Positions 63,064 through 64,000 of a DNA stretch of 64,000 bases are shown here, piece after piece; position 1 is the stretch's first letter, and each line of letters opens with the position of its first letter. The notes beneath the pieces are model-generated. The model made no database searches. It was not told the origin of the DNA and worked only from the letters and a program-made list of their open reading frames with translations. The position numbers were made by a program, and so were the translations under genes. Source of the stretch: Ruminococcus sp. (GTDB taxonomy: Bacteria > Bacillota > Clostridia > Oscillospirales > Ruminococcaceae); the NCBI GenBank assembly GCA_017626015.1, contig JAGAJO010000001.1, positions 310,001-374,000 on the forward strand. The letters are read 5' to 3'.

Positions 63064-64000
63064 GGGCGGAAGTATCTCTTTTGAAAGAACAAGTACGCCG
63101 GTCATGTTGGGCAGAGCCATAAGACCGTTGAAAATATCGCTTATCCCCCATACCAGCGACGGGTCGTATACCGAGCCGAAATATACGCACATTATGAATA
63201 TTGCGGAGTATACAGTTCCTCCGCCGCCGAAAAGATAGCTCCATGCCTTTTCGCCTATGAAATACCAGCCTGCGACGGTTGCGAGGGCGAAAAGTATAAG
63301 GGATACGGATATGAAGGGTCTTCCTGCGGGAAGAGCCGCAGAATATCCTGTTACCGCACTGTCGGGAGTGAGCTTTACGCCGCTGATGATGATCACAAGG
63401 GCGGTGACGGTGCAGATCACCATGGTATCTATGAATACCTCAGCCATGCCCATTATCCCCAGATCCTCCTCGGGGGAGCTTCCGCTTTTTTTGCATGACG
63501 AGTGTACAGACACGGAGGAGCCGAGACCTGCTTCGTGGGAAAACGCTCCCCGTTTTATACCTTCGATGCAGACAAAGCCTATACCTCCGCCTGCGGCTGC
63601 CTTAGGCGACATTGCGCACTGAACGATCTCCTTAAGCGCACCGGCGGCTTTAAGGGGAGATGACAGTATCACCGCAAGGCTTCCCAGCAGGAAGATCCCT
63701 GCCATGAAGGGCACGAGCCTTTCGCAAAGTTTAGCTGCGGAGCTTTTTCCGCTTACGGTAAAGGCGGTGAAGATCACAAGGATCAGAGCGGCGGCATATT
63801 TTGAAATGCCGAAGCCCTCCCTTGCGGCGGTGACGACGGAGCTTGCCTGTGCCATATTCCCCATGCCGAGGGAGGCAAGCACGGTAAAGGCTGCATACAG
63901 TACGGCAAGTATTTTCCCTCTGCCGACCCTTTCGAGATAGGACATTGCGCCGCATATACCTGTTTTTCCGGAGTATTTTACTCCCAGATAATTTTCGCAG
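63052..64000 (-). CDS. sodium:alanine symporter, AGCS family (5' end outside window)
   Basis: The frame is open to the window edge, giving about 315 C-terminal residues. ENYLGVKYSGKTGICGAMSY, here in two parts, then LASLGMGNMAQASSV, the family segment GIGFVCIEGIKRGAFSHEAGLGSS in parts, and MGMAEVFIDTMVICTVTALVIIISG match AGCS carriers. About eight membrane helices are visible. It carries alanine or glycine inward with sodium. The last six residues (LPPRVR) are encoded by the edge of the inverted repeat. Confidence 0.92.
   Translation of the reverse strand, partial: CENYLGVKYSGKTGICGAMSYLERVGRGKILAVLYAAFTVLASLGMGNMAQASSVVTAAREGFGISKYAAALILVIFTAFTVSGKSSAAKLCERLVPFMAGIFLLGSLAVILSSPLKAAGALKEIVQCAMSPKAAAGGGIGFVCIEGIKRGAFSHEAGLGSSVSVHSSCKKSGSSPEEDLGIMGMAEVFIDTMVICTVTALVIIISGVKLTPDSAVTGYSAALPAGRPFISVSLILFALATVAGWYFIGEKAWSYLFGGGGTVYSAIFIMCVYFGSVYDPSLVWGISDIFNGLMALPNMTGVLVLSKEILPPRVR

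Overview
The window looks like chromosomal DNA of a Gram-positive anaerobic clostridium, most likely Oscillospiraceae (Ruminococcus-like). This is inferred from gene content and gene order, not from a database search. The supporting features are: an LTA-synthase-type polymerase and an S11 D,D-carboxypeptidase with no outer-membrane genes; CIRCE-controlled groES-groEL; a T-box leader in front of a hisS...aspS operon; the Firmicute cluster yaaO-darA-holB-ricT; a flavin reductase-rubredoxin protein typical of strict anaerobes; and consensus SigA promoters (TTGACA-17-TATAAT) with strong AGGAGG ribosome binding sites. I see no phage, plasmid, IS transposase, CRISPR or tRNA genes.

Layout. 1-9523: an operon of envelope genes ending in a 2750-residue cell-surface protein built from Ig-like repeats. 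The small membrane protein in front of it carries three TTVL motifs. 9652-14931: two polytopic GT-C-like membrane proteins, then an ECF sigma factor and a membrane-anchored probable anti-sigma factor. 15251-18427: an LTA-synthase-like enzyme and an sdpR-sdpI pair whose promoter lies between two palindromic operators. 18614-20562: groEL and groES (minus strand). 21061-24532: response regulator, histidine kinase and HtrA-type protease. 24709-27504: lipoprotein, CBS-domain protein and D,D-carboxypeptidase. 27556-29948 (minus): MazF-like toxin with no neighbouring antitoxin, a small membrane protein, a WYL regulator and a DUF896 protein. 30555-35146: short sigma-like HTH protein, yaaO, darA, holB, ricT and a PLC-like hydrolase. 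35227-38127 (minus): a YtrA-like GntR regulator with its ABC transporter. 38361-41572 (minus): proA, nitroreductase, proB and a NUDIX hydrolase.

The most interesting locus is 41600-41980. A 48-residue holin-like membrane peptide lies on the minus strand, with its Shine-Dalgarno sequence in a hairpin. A predicted small RNA with a perfect promoter and a strong terminator runs towards it from the other strand and overlaps its 3' end. This is the layout of a type I toxin-antitoxin module.

41974-49329 (minus): a T-box-led operon of hisS, five uncharacterised envelope or zinc-ribbon genes, aspS, a small membrane protein and a 2-hydroxyacid dehydrogenase. 49838-51022 (minus): mgsA and a MinD-like ATPase. 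51537-56464: DUF4830 protein, lipid kinase, RNase P RNA, SCP2 protein and a GH2 beta-mannosidase. 56580-60606 (minus): ECF transporter S component, aldolase-domain protein, flavin reductase-rubredoxin protein, a small protein and a surface-anchored protein. 61107-64000: purine nucleoside phosphorylase, a fumarase alpha subunit without a neighbouring beta subunit, and the 3' part of a sodium:alanine symporter gene. Several intergenic gaps carry short palindromic MITE-like repeats, one of them in at least three copies.
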